DNA of 64,000 nucleotides from Aureimonas jatrophae (GCF_900104035.1 NZ_FNIT01000001.1:62001-126000), one strand, 5' to 3'; positions 1-8,904 are shown, counted from the first letter of the stretch. Made by a program: numbers and translations. The notes: generated from the letters alone by a model not told the origin.

Positions 1-2
1 TG

Positions 3-446
3 CGAGCGCTCGGGCTCGTCGGTGAGCTGCAGGTGCGCGACGTGTCGCTTCTGGCGCGTGCGGTGATCGCGCTGGTGATCGCCTATTCCGCCTTTGTCGC
101 CGAGATCGTGCGCGCCGGCATCGAGGCGGTGCCGCGGGGTCAGGTCGAGGCGGCCGAGGCGCTCGGCCTCAACCGCTGGCGACGGATGCGCCATGTGGTT
201 CTGCCCCAGGCGATCCGCACCGTCCTGCCGCCGCTCGGCAACGATCTGGTCGCGATGGTGAAGGACTCCTCGCTCGTCTCGGTGCTCGGCGTCGCCGACA
301 TCACCCAGATGGGCAAGGTCTTCGCGGCAGGCTCCTTCCGCTTCATGGAGACCTACTCGGTCGTCGCCTACCTCTATCTCCTGATGACGGTGACGCTGTC
401 GCTCGGCGTGCGGGCCCTGGAGCGGCGGTTGCGCGCCGGGCGATAG
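3..446 (+). CDS. Polar amino-acid ABC transporter permease (3' part)
   Basis: Inner-membrane permease subunit of a polar amino-acid ABC importer of the HisM/GlnQ-partner family, carrying substrate across the membrane when its ATPase partner fires. The reading frame is open from base 3, so the N-terminal half lies left of the window; about 147 codons are visible. The EAA loop that docks on the ATPase is clear ([21 protein letters not shown]), followed by a final membrane segment near the C-terminus ([19 protein letters not shown]). The ATPase and binding protein are not visible to the right, so they must lie upstream or elsewhere. The substrate cannot be read from this fragment. Confidence 0.88.
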   Translation, partial: RALGLVGELQVRDVSLLARAVIALVIAYSAFVAEIVRAGIEAVPRGQVEAAEALGLNRWRRMRHVVLPQAIRTVLPPLGNDLVAMVKDSSLVSVLGVADITQMGKVFAAGSFRFMETYSVVAYLYLLMTVTLSLGVRALERRLRAGR

Positions 447-490
447 CGCCGACCGTTGCCAAGGCGGCTGGGTGGGCGTATTTTGGAACC

Positions 491-616
491 ATGCCAAGCG
501 CCGCACAGCCCTGTCTGCTGCCGACCACGCTGGGGTTTTCCCCGGTCGAGGACCGCGCGCGCATGCCCGGCCGCTTCTTCTACCGGCAGATCTCGCGCGT
601 CCACCTTCCGCGCTGA
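491..616 (+). CDS. Possible 41-aa ORF upstream of leuC
   Basis: This is a short open frame starting with MPSAAQPCLLPTTLGF and ending in RQISRVHLPR. It sits in the 261-base gap between the ABC permease and leuC. The second half uses G/C-ending codons like real genes here, and a weak GGAA lies just before the ATG. No family is recognised. It could be a translated leader of leuC, but it has no run of leucine codons, so a classical attenuator peptide is not supported. It may equally be a chance ORF. The rest of the gap shows nothing obvious. Confidence 0.2.
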   Translation: MPSAAQPCLLPTTLGFSPVEDRARMPGRFFYRQISRVHLPR

Positions 617-707
617 CGGTTCCGGCGCCTAGCGGCGTCCGCTCTCCTATTTCCGTCTCACCGGTCCCGGCTCTCCAGCCCGCGACCGCTGCTTTCGTAG
701 GACATCC

Positions 708-2126
708 ATGACCGATACCGCCAAGTCGCGCACCCTCTACGACAAGATCTGGGACGACCATGTCGTCTCGGTCGGCGAGGGCGGCGAGAGCCTCCTCTAC
801 ATCGACCGCCACCTCGTCCACGAGGTGACGAGCCCGCAGGCCTTCGAAGGCTTGCGCGTCGCCGGACGCCGCGTGCGCTCGCCGGAGCGCACGCTGGCCG
901 TGGTCGACCACAATGTGCCGACCTACGACCGGCGCGGCGGCATCCACAACGAGGAGAGCCGCATCCAGGTCGAGGCTTTGGCCAGGAACGCGGCCGAGTT
1001 CGGCGTCGAGTACTTCAACGAGGTCGATCGCCGTCAGGGCATCGTCCACATCATCGGACCCGAGCAGGGCTTCACGCTGCCGGGCATGACGATCGTGTGC
1101 GGCGACAGCCATACCTCGACGCACGGCGCCTTCGGGGCGCTGGCCCACGGTATCGGGACGTCCGAGGTCGAGCACGTTCTTGCGACCCAGACGCTGATCC
1201 AGCAGAAGGCCAAGAACATGCTCGTCCAGGTCGACGGGCAGCTGCCGCCCGGCGTCACCGCCAAGGACATCATCCTCGCCATCATCGGCGAGATCGGCAC
1301 CGCCGGCGGCACGGGCTACGTCATCGAATATGCCGGCGAGGCGATCCGCGCCCTCTCGATGGAGGGGCGCATGACGATCTGCAACATGTCGATCGAGGGC
1401 GGCGCGCGCGCGGGCATCATCGCCCCCGACGACACGACGTTCCGCTATATCGAGGACAAGCCGCGCGCCCCCAAGGGCGAGGCCTTCGCGATGGCGGTCG
1501 ACTACTGGCGCACGCTCCACACCGACGAGGGCGCCCACTTCGACAAGGTGGTGCGCCTCGACGCGGCCAACCTGCCGCCGATCGTCTCCTGGGGGTCGAG
1601 CCCGGAGGACGTCGTCTCGGTGGACGGCGTGGTGCCCGATCCCGATGCCATTCCCGACGAGGCCAAGCGCCAGACCAAGCGCCGCGCCCTGGAGTACATG
1701 GGACTGGAGCCGGGAACGAAGATCACCGACCTCACGGTCGATCGCGTCTTCATCGGCTCGTGCACCAACGGGCGCATCGAGGACCTGCGCGAGGTGGCCA
1801 AGGTCGTGGAAGGGCGCAAGGTCGCGACGGGCGTGTCGGCGATGATCGTGCCGGGCTCGGGCCTCGTGAAGGCGCAGGCCGAGGCCGAAGGGCTCGACAC
1901 GCTGTTCCGCGAGGCGGGTTTCGACTGGCGCGAGCCGGGCTGCTCCATGTGCCTCGGCATGAACGAGGACCGGCTGAAGCCGTTCGAGCGTTGCGCTTCG
2001 ACCTCGAACCGCAACTTCGAGGGCCGTCAGGGCTTCAAGGGCCGCACGCACCTCGTCTCGCCGGCGATGGCTGCCGCTGCCGCGGTCGAGGGGCGCTTCG
2101 TCGATATCCGCGACTGGCGGCGCTGA
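708..2126 (+). CDS. leuC: 3-isopropylmalate dehydratase large subunit
   Basis: Large subunit of isopropylmalate isomerase, which converts 2-isopropylmalate to 3-isopropylmalate in cytosolic leucine synthesis together with LeuD. The 472-aa length is normal for the family. The [4Fe-4S] ligands are visible as GSCTNGR near residue 352 and CSMCLGMN near 412-415, and the aconitase-type [12 protein letters not shown] motif is near residue 130. leuD is not adjacent: the next gene is a convergent diguanylate cyclase. A purine-poor GTAGGAC lies just before the ATG. As an iron-sulfur enzyme it could respond to iron, but no clear box is seen upstream. Confidence 0.97.
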   Translation: MTDTAKSRTLYDKIWDDHVVSVGEGGESLLYIDRHLVHEVTSPQAFEGLRVAGRRVRSPERTLAVVDHNVPTYDRRGGIHNEESRIQVEALARNAAEFGVEYFNEVDRRQGIVHIIGPEQGFTLPGMTIVCGDSHTSTHGAFGALAHGIGTSEVEHVLATQTLIQQKAKNMLVQVDGQLPPGVTAKDIILAIIGEIGTAGGTGYVIEYAGEAIRALSMEGRMTICNMSIEGGARAGIIAPDDTTFRYIEDKPRAPKGEAFAMAVDYWRTLHTDEGAHFDKVVRLDAANLPPIVSWGSSPEDVVSVDGVVPDPDAIPDEAKRQTKRRALEYMGLEPGTKITDLTVDRVFIGSCTNGRIEDLREVAKVVEGRKVATGVSAMIVPGSGLVKAQAEAEGLDTLFREAGFDWREPGCSMCLGMNEDRLKPFERCASTSNRNFEGRQGFKGRTHLVSPAMAAAAAVEGRFVDIRDWRR

Positions 2127-2151
2127 TCGCGCCGGCGCGGGTGGCCCAACG

Positions 2152-3333
2152 TCAGGCCACCCGCGCCGACCGGCGACGCGCAGCATCGACCGGAACGTCA
2201 CGAAGCGCCGAAACGACCCGGTTCCGTCCCGATGCCTTGGCGACATAGAGGTGCCGGTCGGCCCGGTGGATCGCGTCGCCCAGACCTTCGCCCTCCTGGA
2301 TCTCGACGACGCCGACGCTGGCGGTCAAAGTCTGCTCGTGGAGCGGTACCGGCCAGCGCGTCATCTCGATCGTGCGGCGCAGCCGCTCGGCCAGCACCGT
2401 CGCCTCGCCGAGCGGCGTGTTGAAGCACAGAACCGCGAACTCCTCGCCGCCGAGGCGGGCGGCCACCATCCGCTCTCCGATCGAATAGCGGAGGATTTCC
2501 GCAAGCCCCGCCAGCACGCCGTCGCCCGCCGCATGTCCGAAGCGGTCGTTGACGCTCTTGAAGTGGTCGAGATCGATCACCAGCACGGCATCGCGCGTTT
2601 CGCCCAAAAGACGGACCGTACCCGCCACCGCGTCTTCCAGGCCGCGCCGGTTCAATAGTCCCGTCAACGGATCGCTCGCCGCATCGCGCGAGAGCTTCGA
2701 CACCAGATCGAGCCCCTCCGCCAGGAGCAAGGCGACTGCGAAGGCGCTGCCCAGCAGCGTCGAGGCGAGCTGCAACGCGAAGGCGGCATCCGAGGTGCGC
2801 CACGAGGTGAAGGTCAGGTCGCCGCGCGGCGTCATCGCGATCGACAGCGATAGGAGCCCGAGTGTCACGGCGCTCAGCGCCATGATCAGGAACAGGGCGC
2901 TGTCGACGCCCTGCCGGCGGACACGACCGTCGACCCGGGTCGCCGCGAACAGGAGCAGGAGCCCGCAGGTCAGGTGGCTGACCAGGAGTTCGCCCCACAC
3001 CCCGAGAGGACCGAGCAGCGCCAGCGCCACCACACCGAGCGACGCGGCGCTGAACAATGTGAGCGCGACGCCGTGAGCGGGCCGGCCGTAGCGTCGTGCG
3101 ACTGCAACCGTCAGGAGAGCGGTTCCCATGATGTAAAGGCCGTCGCCGGCCAGCGCCTTGGCGACCTGATGGTTCGGCAACTGGGGGATGTCGAGCGCGA
3201 AGGCCAGCGCGAGAACGCCGTATCCCGCGGCTGCGTGGAGCGCCGTTCCGACCCGTCGGTAGATGAGAACGAACAGGAGCGAGAACCCGCCCAGAACAAG
3301 CGGCACCGTCCAGGCCAGGATGTCGGCTTGCAT
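2152..3333 (-). CDS. Membrane-bound diguanylate cyclase (GGDEF)
   Basis: This protein probably makes cyclic di-GMP from two GTP. Residues 1-210 form about six hydrophobic segments with no recognised sensor domain. Residues 215-375 form a GGDEF domain with DPLTGLLNRRGLE at its start, the metal-binding DLDHFKSVND, and an intact GGEEF at 295-299. The allosteric I-site (RxxD nine to six residues before GG) is absent: those positions hold G and M (GERMVAARLGGEEF). Product inhibition through that site is therefore unlikely. There is no EAL domain. The gene converges with leuC and is divergent from a GNAT gene, so it is probably transcribed alone. Confidence 0.92.
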   Translation of the reverse strand: MQADILAWTVPLVLGGFSLLFVLIYRRVGTALHAAAGYGVLALAFALDIPQLPNHQVAKALAGDGLYIMGTALLTVAVARRYGRPAHGVALTLFSAASLGVVALALLGPLGVWGELLVSHLTCGLLLLFAATRVDGRVRRQGVDSALFLIMALSAVTLGLLSLSIAMTPRGDLTFTSWRTSDAAFALQLASTLLGSAFAVALLLAEGLDLVSKLSRDAASDPLTGLLNRRGLEDAVAGTVRLLGETRDAVLVIDLDHFKSVNDRFGHAAGDGVLAGLAEILRYSIGERMVAARLGGEEFAVLCFNTPLGEATVLAERLRRTIEMTRWPVPLHEQTLTASVGVVEIQEGEGLGDAIHRADRHLYVAKASGRNRVVSALRDVPVDAARRRSARVA

Positions 3334-3389
3334 GAAGTCCTGTCGCTAGGGATTCGGCGTTACCACCCTGGCGATAAACCTCGCGTTGC

Positions 3390-3423
3390 GTCAAGGTCCC
3401 TCCTGCAATCTGGAGACCTTGAC
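3390..3423. promoter_or_regulatory. Perfect 9-bp inverted repeat between divergent genes
   Basis: GTCAAGGTC at 3390-3398 and GACCTTGAC at 3415-3423 form a perfect inverted repeat, extended inside by TCC/GGA. It lies in the gap between the divergent diguanylate cyclase and GNAT genes, 22 bases before the GNAT ATG. It could be an operator or an RNA hairpin in the GNAT leader. There is no U-tract, so it is not a terminator. Confidence 0.4.
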
Positions 3424-3444
3424 GAGGCGTGGCCCGGAGCGCAG

Positions 3445-3924
3445 ATGGCTGCCATGAGTCTTGCCCAGGCCGTGCCCGATATTCAGATCGAGAAGTTGCG
3501 CTTGCGCGACGCGCGCGATCTCGCGCCGCTCCTGTCGGCCTACAACCAGGCGATGTTCCGCGGCGCCCCGGGCGCGCCCGACGCCTTCTATGCCGAGCAG
3601 CTTCTCCAGGACCGCACCGGCGAGGTTCTGGGCGCGCGGCTCGATGGCGCGCTGGTCGGCTTTCTCCTGTTCTACGACCTGCCTGATCCCTGGACCGGCA
3701 TGCGCGCCGGGCTCGCCGACCATGTCTATGTCGAAGCCGCGCATCGCCGCAAAGGGATCGCCAAGGCCATGGTCGACCTCTTGGCCGACGAGGGCGACGC
3801 TCGCGGCTGGTCGCGGCTCGTGCTGCATGCGCCCCGCCACGGCGGCTCGGGCCGTCACCTCTACGAGAAGGTCGCCGAACCGGCGGACTGGTCGAGCTAC
3901 GTGATCCGCTTCGGCGACCGCTGA
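3445..3924 (+). CDS. GNAT family N-acetyltransferase
   Basis: Predicted acetyl-CoA-dependent N-acetyltransferase of 159 aa; the acceptor is unknown. The acetyl-CoA pyrophosphate loop is seen as HVYVEAAHRRKGIAKAMVDLL around residues 93-113 (R-R-K-G-I-A), preceded by the beta-4 strand. The frame is open much further upstream, but that part runs through the divergent cyclase gene. I therefore take the ATG at 3445, with a second candidate at 3454. It stands alone before the sdh operon, and context gives no clue to substrate. Confidence 0.85.
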   Translation: MAAMSLAQAVPDIQIEKLRLRDARDLAPLLSAYNQAMFRGAPGAPDAFYAEQLLQDRTGEVLGARLDGALVGFLLFYDLPDPWTGMRAGLADHVYVEAAHRRKGIAKAMVDLLADEGDARGWSRLVLHAPRHGGSGRHLYEKVAEPADWSSYVIRFGDR

Positions 3925-3976
3925 AGCGAGCCGCCGGACGGCGACGGTCTCGGGAGGGATGCGACCTTCTCGCCTT

Positions 3977-3997
3977 TCAATCGGTTTGGCCCGGGAC
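3977..3997 (+). promoter_or_regulatory. Upstream element shared with the sdhB promoter
   Basis: TCAATCGGTTTGGCCCGGGAC here matches TCAATCGATTTGAGCCGGGGC at 8802-8822 upstream of sdhB in 17 of 21 positions. It lies about 70 bases before the ICE-like box in the sdhC promoter and about 59 before the equivalent box at sdhB. I infer a common activator or repressor site; the protein is unknown. Confidence 0.5.
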
Positions 3998-4023
3998 GAC
4001 GCCCGTTTCGCAGCCGCGAATGC

Positions 4024-4064
4024 TTGATTTCGGGGCGGGGAGGGTCTTTTAGAAGCATTCCGGC
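4024..4064 (+). promoter_or_regulatory. sdhC promoter with Irr/ICE-like box
   Basis: A -35-like TTGATT (4024-4029) and a -10-like TTTTAG (4047-4052) are separated by 17 bases. Overlapping the -10 is TTTAGAA-GCA-TTC (4048-4060), which fits the left arm and start of the right arm of the rhizobial iron control element TTTAGAA-N3-TTCTAAA bound by Irr. The right arm then diverges (CGGC). The promoter call is an inference from spacing and similarity. Confidence 0.45.
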
Positions 4065-4113
4065 CCGCCGCCGCATCGCCTCGACCCACTAGCCCTTTGC
4101 AGGAGCGCCCAGC

Positions 4114-4518
4114 TTGTCCGACGCCAAGACCGTTCGCGGAGCCGCCGCCCGGCCCATGTCGCCGCATCTGACGGTGTATCGCTTCCGCCCGACCATGACG
4201 ATGTCGATCCTCCACCGCATCACCGGTGGCGCGCTCTATGTCGGCACCGTCCTGGTGGTCTGGTGGCTCGTGGCGGCGGCCAGCGGACCCGAGGCCTTTT
4301 CGTGGGCTTCGTGGTTCTTCAACTCGATCCTCGGACGCCTGGTGCTCTTCGCCTATTCCTGGACTCTGCTGCACCACATGGCGGGTGGTATCCGCCATCT
4401 CGTCTGGGACACGGGCGCCGGTCTTTCCAAGGAAACGTCCACCAAGTTCGCCGTGGGCACGCTCGTCGCCTCGCTTGTGGGCACCGTGCTTCTCTGGCTC
4501 CTCGTCGTCGTATTGTAA
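4114..4518 (+). CDS. sdhC: Succinate dehydrogenase cytochrome b556 subunit
   Basis: Membrane anchor subunit of respiratory complex II, which binds haem b and passes electrons from the SdhB clusters to ubiquinone. The 134-aa protein has the family motifs SPHLTVYRF (residues 16-24), SILHRITG (31-38, quinone-site region) and [13 protein letters not shown] (87-99, with the likely haem histidine). Three membrane helices are visible. I choose the TTG at 4114, preceded by a good GGAG, over the ATG at 4156 because it keeps the whole conserved N-terminus. It is followed 11 bases later by sdhD. Confidence 0.95.
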   Translation: MSDAKTVRGAAARPMSPHLTVYRFRPTMTMSILHRITGGALYVGTVLVVWWLVAAASGPEAFSWASWFFNSILGRLVLFAYSWTLLHHMAGGIRHLVWDTGAGLSKETSTKFAVGTLVASLVGTVLLWLLVVVL

Positions 4519-4529
4519 GGAAGATCCCG

Positions 4530-4907
4530 ATGGACATGAGAACGCCGCTCGGTCGCGTCCGGGGTCTGGGTTCGGCTCGCGAGGGCACGGGCCACTTCTG
4601 GCTCCAGCGCCTGACCGCCGTCAGCAACCTGTTCCTGATCTCGTTCTTCCTGGTGCTCCTAATCGCCTTGCACGACGAGCCCTACGAGGTCGTGCGCAAC
4701 GCGTTTCGCAACCCGTTCGTCGGACTTTTGACCGCACTTGTCGTGGTGTCGGCCGCTGTCCACATGCGGCTCGGCATGCAGACCATTATCGAGGACTACG
4801 TGCACGGCGCCGCCCGCGTGCCGCTCGTTCTCCTCAACACCTTCTTCGCGATCCTCGTCGCCGCGCTCAGCGTGTTCGCGATCGTCCAGATGAGCCTCGG
4901 AGCCTGA
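4530..4907 (+). CDS. sdhD: Succinate dehydrogenase hydrophobic anchor subunit
   Basis: Second membrane anchor of complex II, 125 aa with three hydrophobic helices. Visible family features are [19 protein letters not shown] at the N-terminus and the H-M-R-x-G-M-x-x-I-I-x-D-Y signature ([15 protein letters not shown], about residues 78-92), which supplies haem and quinone contacts. The ATG at 4530 has an AAGGA Shine-Dalgarno overlapping the sdhC stop region. The frame is open upstream, but only this start gives the normal SdhD N-terminus. sdhA follows after five bases. Confidence 0.95.
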   Translation: MDMRTPLGRVRGLGSAREGTGHFWLQRLTAVSNLFLISFFLVLLIALHDEPYEVVRNAFRNPFVGLLTALVVVSAAVHMRLGMQTIIEDYVHGAARVPLVLLNTFFAILVAALSVFAIVQMSLGA

Positions 4908-4912
4908 ACCTC

Positions 4913-6751
4913 ATGGCCACCGCCCAGCCCCATCGCACCGCCGCCCCCGCCGCCAACGGCCGCGCCTACAGCTTCGTCGACCACACGTTCGACGTCGTCG
5001 TCGTAGGAGCCGGCGGCGCCGGTCTGCGCGCCACGCTCGGCGCGGCGCAGGCCGGCCTCAAGACGGCCTGCATCACCAAGGTCTTCCCGACGCGCTCGCA
5101 CACGGTGGCCGCGCAGGGCGGCGTGGCGGCCTCGCTCGGCAACATGGGCAAGGATGACTGGCGCTGGCACATGTACGACACCGTGAAGGGGTCGGACTGG
5201 CTCGGCGACCAGGACGCCATCGAGTACCTCGTGCGCAACGCGCCGGCCGCCGTCTACGAGCTCGAGCACTTCGGCGTGCCCTTCTCGCGCACCGAGGACG
5301 GGCGCATCTACCAGCGCCCCTTCGGCGGCATGACCACCGACTTCGGCAACGGCCCCGCCGCCCAGCGCACCTGCGCCGCCGCCGACCGCACCGGTCACGC
5401 GATCCTCCATACGCTTTACGGCCAGTCTCTGCGCTACGCATCGGAGTTCTTCATCGAGTACTTCGCGATCGATCTCATCATGGACGAGGAGGGCGCCTGC
5501 CGTGGCGTCGTCGCCCTGTGCATGGATGACGGCTCGATTCACCGGTTCCGCGCCAAGAAGACGATCCTCGCCACCGGCGGCTACGGCCGCGCCTACTTCT
5601 CGGCGACCTCCGCCCACACCTGCACCGGCGACGGCAACGCCATGGTGCTGCGCGCCGGCCTTCCGTTGCAGGACATGGAGTTCGTGCAGTTCCACCCGAC
5701 CGGTATCTACGGCGCGGGCTGCCTGATCACGGAAGGGGCGCGCGGCGAGGGCGGCTACCTCACGAATTCGGAAGGGGAGCGCTTCATGGAGCGCTACGCC
5801 CCGTCCGCCAAGGACCTGGCTTCCCGCGACGTCGTTTCGCGCTCCATGACCATGGAGATCAGCGAAGGCCGGGGCGTCGGCAAGAACAAGGACCACATCT
5901 TCCTGCACCTCGACCACCTCGACCCGAAGATCTTAGCCGAGCGCCTGCCGGGCATCTCGGAGTCGGCGCGCATCTTCGCGGGTGTCGACGTGACCAAGGA
6001 GCCGATCCCGGTTCTGCCGACCGTCCACTACAACATGGGTGGCATCCCGACGAACTATCACGGCGAGGTGCTGACCAAGAAGAACGGCGACCCGGACTCG
6101 GTGGTGCCGGGTCTGATGGCGGTGGGCGAGGCGGCCTGCGTGTCGGTCCACGGTGCGAACCGTCTCGGCTCGAACTCGCTGATCGATCTCGTGGTCTTCG
6201 GCCGCGCGGCGGCGCTCCGCTGCGCCGAGACCGTTTCGGCCGGCGAGGGGCAGGCGCCGCTTCCCACGGATGCCGGCGACAACTCGCTCGCCCGCCTCGA
6301 CCGCTTCCGCCACGCGTCGGGCGGCACGCCGACGGCCGAGCTGCGCGACCGCATGCAGCGCACGATGCAGTCGAACTGCGCCGTGTTCCGTACCGGCGAG
6401 ATCCTTGAGGAGGGCCACCAGAAGATCCACGAGGTCTGGCGCGGCTCAGAGGACATCCGGGTGACCGACCGCTCGCTGATCTGGAACACCGACCTCATCG
6501 AGTCGCTGGAATACGACAACCTGATCGGACAGGCGGTCGTGACCATGGACTCGGCCCGCGCCCGCACCGAGTCGCGCGGCGCCCATGCCCGCGAGGACTT
6601 CCCGGACCGCAACGACCGCGACTGGATGAAGCACACGTTGTCGTTCTGCGACACGGCCGCCAAGACGGTGACGCTGGAGGACCGTCCGGTCCACACCTAC
6701 ACGATGTCGAACGAGATCGAGTACATCGAGCCCAAGAAGCGCGTGTACTGA
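4913..6751 (+). CDS. sdhA: Succinate dehydrogenase flavoprotein subunit
   Basis: Catalytic subunit of complex II that oxidises succinate to fumarate using covalently bound FAD. The 612-aa length is typical. The dinucleotide-binding GAGGAGL is at about residues 32-38. The FAD-linked histidine is H63 in [10 protein letters not shown], and the substrate-site motifs HPTGIYGAG and [16 protein letters not shown] are intact. The start is the ATG at 4913, after the sdhD stop. The usual next gene, sdhB, is missing here: a hairpin terminator follows 52 bases after the stop, and sdhB lies 2.2 kb downstream with its own promoter region. Confidence 0.98.
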   Translation: MATAQPHRTAAPAANGRAYSFVDHTFDVVVVGAGGAGLRATLGAAQAGLKTACITKVFPTRSHTVAAQGGVAASLGNMGKDDWRWHMYDTVKGSDWLGDQDAIEYLVRNAPAAVYELEHFGVPFSRTEDGRIYQRPFGGMTTDFGNGPAAQRTCAAADRTGHAILHTLYGQSLRYASEFFIEYFAIDLIMDEEGACRGVVALCMDDGSIHRFRAKKTILATGGYGRAYFSATSAHTCTGDGNAMVLRAGLPLQDMEFVQFHPTGIYGAGCLITEGARGEGGYLTNSEGERFMERYAPSAKDLASRDVVSRSMTMEISEGRGVGKNKDHIFLHLDHLDPKILAERLPGISESARIFAGVDVTKEPIPVLPTVHYNMGGIPTNYHGEVLTKKNGDPDSVVPGLMAVGEAACVSVHGANRLGSNSLIDLVVFGRAAALRCAETVSAGEGQAPLPTDAGDNSLARLDRFRHASGGTPTAELRDRMQRTMQSNCAVFRTGEILEEGHQKIHEVWRGSEDIRVTDRSLIWNTDLIESLEYDNLIGQAVVTMDSARARTESRGAHAREDFPDRNDRDWMKHTLSFCDTAAKTVTLEDRPVHTYTMSNEIEYIEPKKRVY

Positions 6752-6802
6752 GGCTCGCGAAACAACCGCGACATCGGCGCGAAATCGCGCTCCACTAGGA
6801 CA

Positions 6803-6832
6803 AGGGCTCCCGACATATCCGGAGCCCTTTTT
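6803..6832 (+). terminator. Intrinsic terminator after sdhA
   Basis: AGGGCTCC (6803-6810) pairs with GGAGCCCT (6821-6828) around a 10-base loop, and five T residues follow. It ends two bases before the ATG of the next gene. This separates the sdhCDA transcript from the LprI-like gene and from sdhB. Confidence 0.85.
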
Positions 6833-6834
6833 CC

Positions 6835-7539
6835 ATGTCCGCTTCCGCCCGTACGAGCCTCGCGGCCGTCCTGCTCCTCGCCGTTTGTCCGAGTCTGGCC
6901 CGTGCGGAGGGGCCCTCGTTCGACTGCCGCAAGGGGCGAACGCCGGCCGAGATCGCGATCTGCCGCGATCCGGTTCTCGCGCATGACGATCTGCGCATCG
7001 CTCGTCGCTATGGCGTTCTCATGAAGGGATTGGGTGCCGTGCAGCGCGTGAGCCTCGCGGCCGATCAGGCCGCCTTTCTGCGCTTGAGGGATACGGCGGC
7101 GGACGGCAGCGATCCCGGGATGTATGCGTCGATCCGGAGCATTCTCGGCGAACGCGCCGCGTTTCTCGATCGGATCCGCCTCGCGCCCCCCAAAGGCCTC
7201 ATCGGAACGTGGGGATCGCTCGAGGGGGAGGTGGAGATCCGGCCGGCCGATCGGGGTCGCCTCCGCCTGTACGGCAACATCGCCGATCCCTACGCCGCGC
7301 GTTGGACCTGCGAGTTCGACGAGCGTGGGTACGTGAAGAGCGGCGTTCTCGGTCTGCAGGACGGGGAGGAGCCCATCGCCTTTCTGGATGCGTCGCGCTT
7401 CGGGCCGTTCCTCGAGATCACGCAAACCGATGGCAAGGGGCAAGGCGTCGACTCGCCGAGCTGCGGCGGCTGGCAGTCCTTCGCCAACACCTACTTCTAT
7501 GTCGGTCCCGTTCCGGACTCCGAGCCCGAGGATCGGTAG
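6835..7539 (+). CDS. Secreted LprI-like (DUF1311) protein
   Basis: A 234-aa protein with a clear signal peptide (MSASARTSLAAVLLLAVCPS, cleavage near LARA-EG). The mature N-terminus, SFDCRKGRTPAEIAICRDPVLAHDD, is the cysteine-containing signature of the lysozyme-inhibitor LprI / DUF1311 family. The C-terminal part (from about residue 120) is a beta-rich region with two further cysteines (TCEFDE, PSCGGW) that I do not recognise. It is probably periplasmic. A role against lysozyme is only suggested by the family name. It has no functional tie to succinate dehydrogenase, although it splits sdhA from sdhB. Its ATG lies directly after a terminator, so its promoter must overlap that element or be weak. 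Confidence 0.75.
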   Translation: MSASARTSLAAVLLLAVCPSLARAEGPSFDCRKGRTPAEIAICRDPVLAHDDLRIARRYGVLMKGLGAVQRVSLAADQAAFLRLRDTAADGSDPGMYASIRSILGERAAFLDRIRLAPPKGLIGTWGSLEGEVEIRPADRGRLRLYGNIADPYAARWTCEFDERGYVKSGVLGLQDGEEPIAFLDASRFGPFLEITQTDGKGQGVDSPSCGGWQSFANTYFYVGPVPDSEPEDR

Positions 7540-7618
7540 CCGGACGGCAGCGCGCATTGGGGAAAGCATCCCGCGCCCGCTTTTCCCTCACCGCTGCCTG
7601 CGCTATCTCGAAATCGTC

Positions 7619-8773
7619 ATGATCGTGGATGCGTCGCAGGCGCTCGGCCGTTCCCTCCTTCGTCGCTCGCGCGCTTTCCGCTTCGCCGTGAAGCAGCGTC
7701 TGGGGCTGGCCGATCAGCCGACGCTCAAGGTCTATCCCGGTCACGTGGCGAACGGCCGCCTCCATCTTCTCGGACGGGTTCTGGAGGACGAAGGCGTCTT
7801 CGACGTTCCCCATTCCAACTCGGTCTGGCGCAACCTCTGGCGCACCTTCAAGCGCTACGAGACCGACGAGATCGGCGGGGCGATCCTGCGGTTCCGGGGG
7901 CAAGGCGTCTCGGGCACCGTGCGCTCCAAGCTCGACGGCTACTTCCGGATCGATGTGCCCTGGCCGGGCGAGGGGCCCTGGGCTGATGTCGACGTGACGC
8001 TGGAACAGGCCAAGGGCTACAGCTTCGAGGCGGTCACGACGGCGGGCCGCGCGCGGGTCGTCTCGCCCCGAGCCCGCTTCGGCGTCATCTCGGATATCGA
8101 CGACACGATCATCCACACTGGCGCTTTCAAGATGCTGCGCCACTGGCGCATCGTCACCGCCAACTCGCCGGAGGCGCGGCTGCCCTTTCCCGGCGTTCCG
8201 CGCTTCTACCGGGCGCTCTGCGAGGGCATCGACGGACCCGAAACGAACCCCGTCTTTTACGTCTCCTCCAGCCCCTGGAACCTTGCCGACATCTTCGAGC
8301 GCTTCATGCTCCTGCGCGGGATCCCGGTCGGACCGATGTTCCTGCGCTCGCTCTCCGACGACGCGATGGGATGGCTTTTGCGCCGACACCGCGGCCACAA
8401 GGACGAGATGATCGACCAGGTCATGGAAGCCTATCCGGACCTGCCGTTCCTCCTGATCGGCGACTCCGGGCAGAAGGATGCGAGCGTCTACGCCGCCGCC
8501 GTAGAGCGCCATCCCGGCCGCGTGCTCGCCGTCCACCTGCATGACGTGCGCCCGGCCGCCATGCGCGACGGACGGGTCGAGGCGGAGTTGCGGCGCATCG
8601 AGGCGCGCGGCGTTCCCACGACGTTGAGCGATACGCTGGCGGGGGCTGCCGAGCATGCCGAGGCGAACGGTTTGATCCTGCCCGGCACGCGCGCGGCGGT
8701 CGAGGCGGAGATCGCCGCGGAGATCGGCAAGCCCGAGCGCTTCGGCCGTTTCCCTGTGATCGTCCAGCCCTGA
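7619..8773 (+). CDS. App1-type phosphatase (DUF2183)
   Basis: A 384-aa protein of the App1 / DUF2183 family, HAD-like phosphatases whose yeast founder is a phosphatidate phosphatase. HAD motif I is SDIDDTIIHTGAF (about residues 158-170), motif II is the S-S of VFYVSSSPWNL (about 218-228), and motif III/IV is LIGDSGQKDASVY (about 278-290). The N-terminal 150 residues form the usual beta-rich domain (LKVYPGHVANGRLHLLGRV). There is no signal peptide or membrane helix, so it is likely cytosolic or peripheral. The ATG at 7619 gives the family N-terminus. It sits between an LprI-like gene and sdhB; the substrate is not shown by context. Confidence 0.85.
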   Translation: MIVDASQALGRSLLRRSRAFRFAVKQRLGLADQPTLKVYPGHVANGRLHLLGRVLEDEGVFDVPHSNSVWRNLWRTFKRYETDEIGGAILRFRGQGVSGTVRSKLDGYFRIDVPWPGEGPWADVDVTLEQAKGYSFEAVTTAGRARVVSPRARFGVISDIDDTIIHTGAFKMLRHWRIVTANSPEARLPFPGVPRFYRALCEGIDGPETNPVFYVSSSPWNLADIFERFMLLRGIPVGPMFLRSLSDDAMGWLLRRHRGHKDEMIDQVMEAYPDLPFLLIGDSGQKDASVYAAAVERHPGRVLAVHLHDVRPAAMRDGRVEAELRRIEARGVPTTLSDTLAGAAEHAEANGLILPGTRAAVEAEIAAEIGKPERFGRFPVIVQP

Positions 8774-8800
8774 AGCGAAGCGGGCCGCGCGCAATCGTCC

Positions 8801-8822
8801 CTCAATCGATTTGAGCCGGGGC
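8801..8822 (+). promoter_or_regulatory. Palindromic upstream element of sdhB
   Basis: CTCAA-TCGAT-TTGAG (8801-8815) is an inverted repeat with 5-bp arms, followed by CCGGGGC. The stretch 8802-8822 matches the element at 3977-3997 upstream of sdhC. The pair is best explained as binding sites for one regulator of both sdh transcripts. Confidence 0.5.
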
Positions 8823-8860
8823 TGCGACCTCGCGCGTGTTGCGCCGCGTCGTGAGGTATG

Positions 8861-8877
8861 TTTAGCCCCATTCCAAA
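8861..8877 (+). promoter_or_regulatory. ICE-like box upstream of sdhB
   Basis: TTTAGCC-CCA-TTCCAAA matches 11 of the 14 arm positions of the Irr iron control element TTTAGAA-N3-TTCTAAA. It lies 28 bases before the sdhB ATG. The related box before sdhC is at 4048-4064. A -35-like TTGCGC is 22 bases upstream, but no convincing -10 is seen. Confidence 0.4.
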
Positions 8878-8904
8878 GAACGGCTCATCCGAAAGCAGGC
8901 AACC

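Noticed and set aside
2974-3924. 316-aa version of the GNAT gene starting at 2974
   Set aside because: The extra N-terminus lies antisense inside the diguanylate cyclase gene and has no homology; the ATG at 3445 is preferred.
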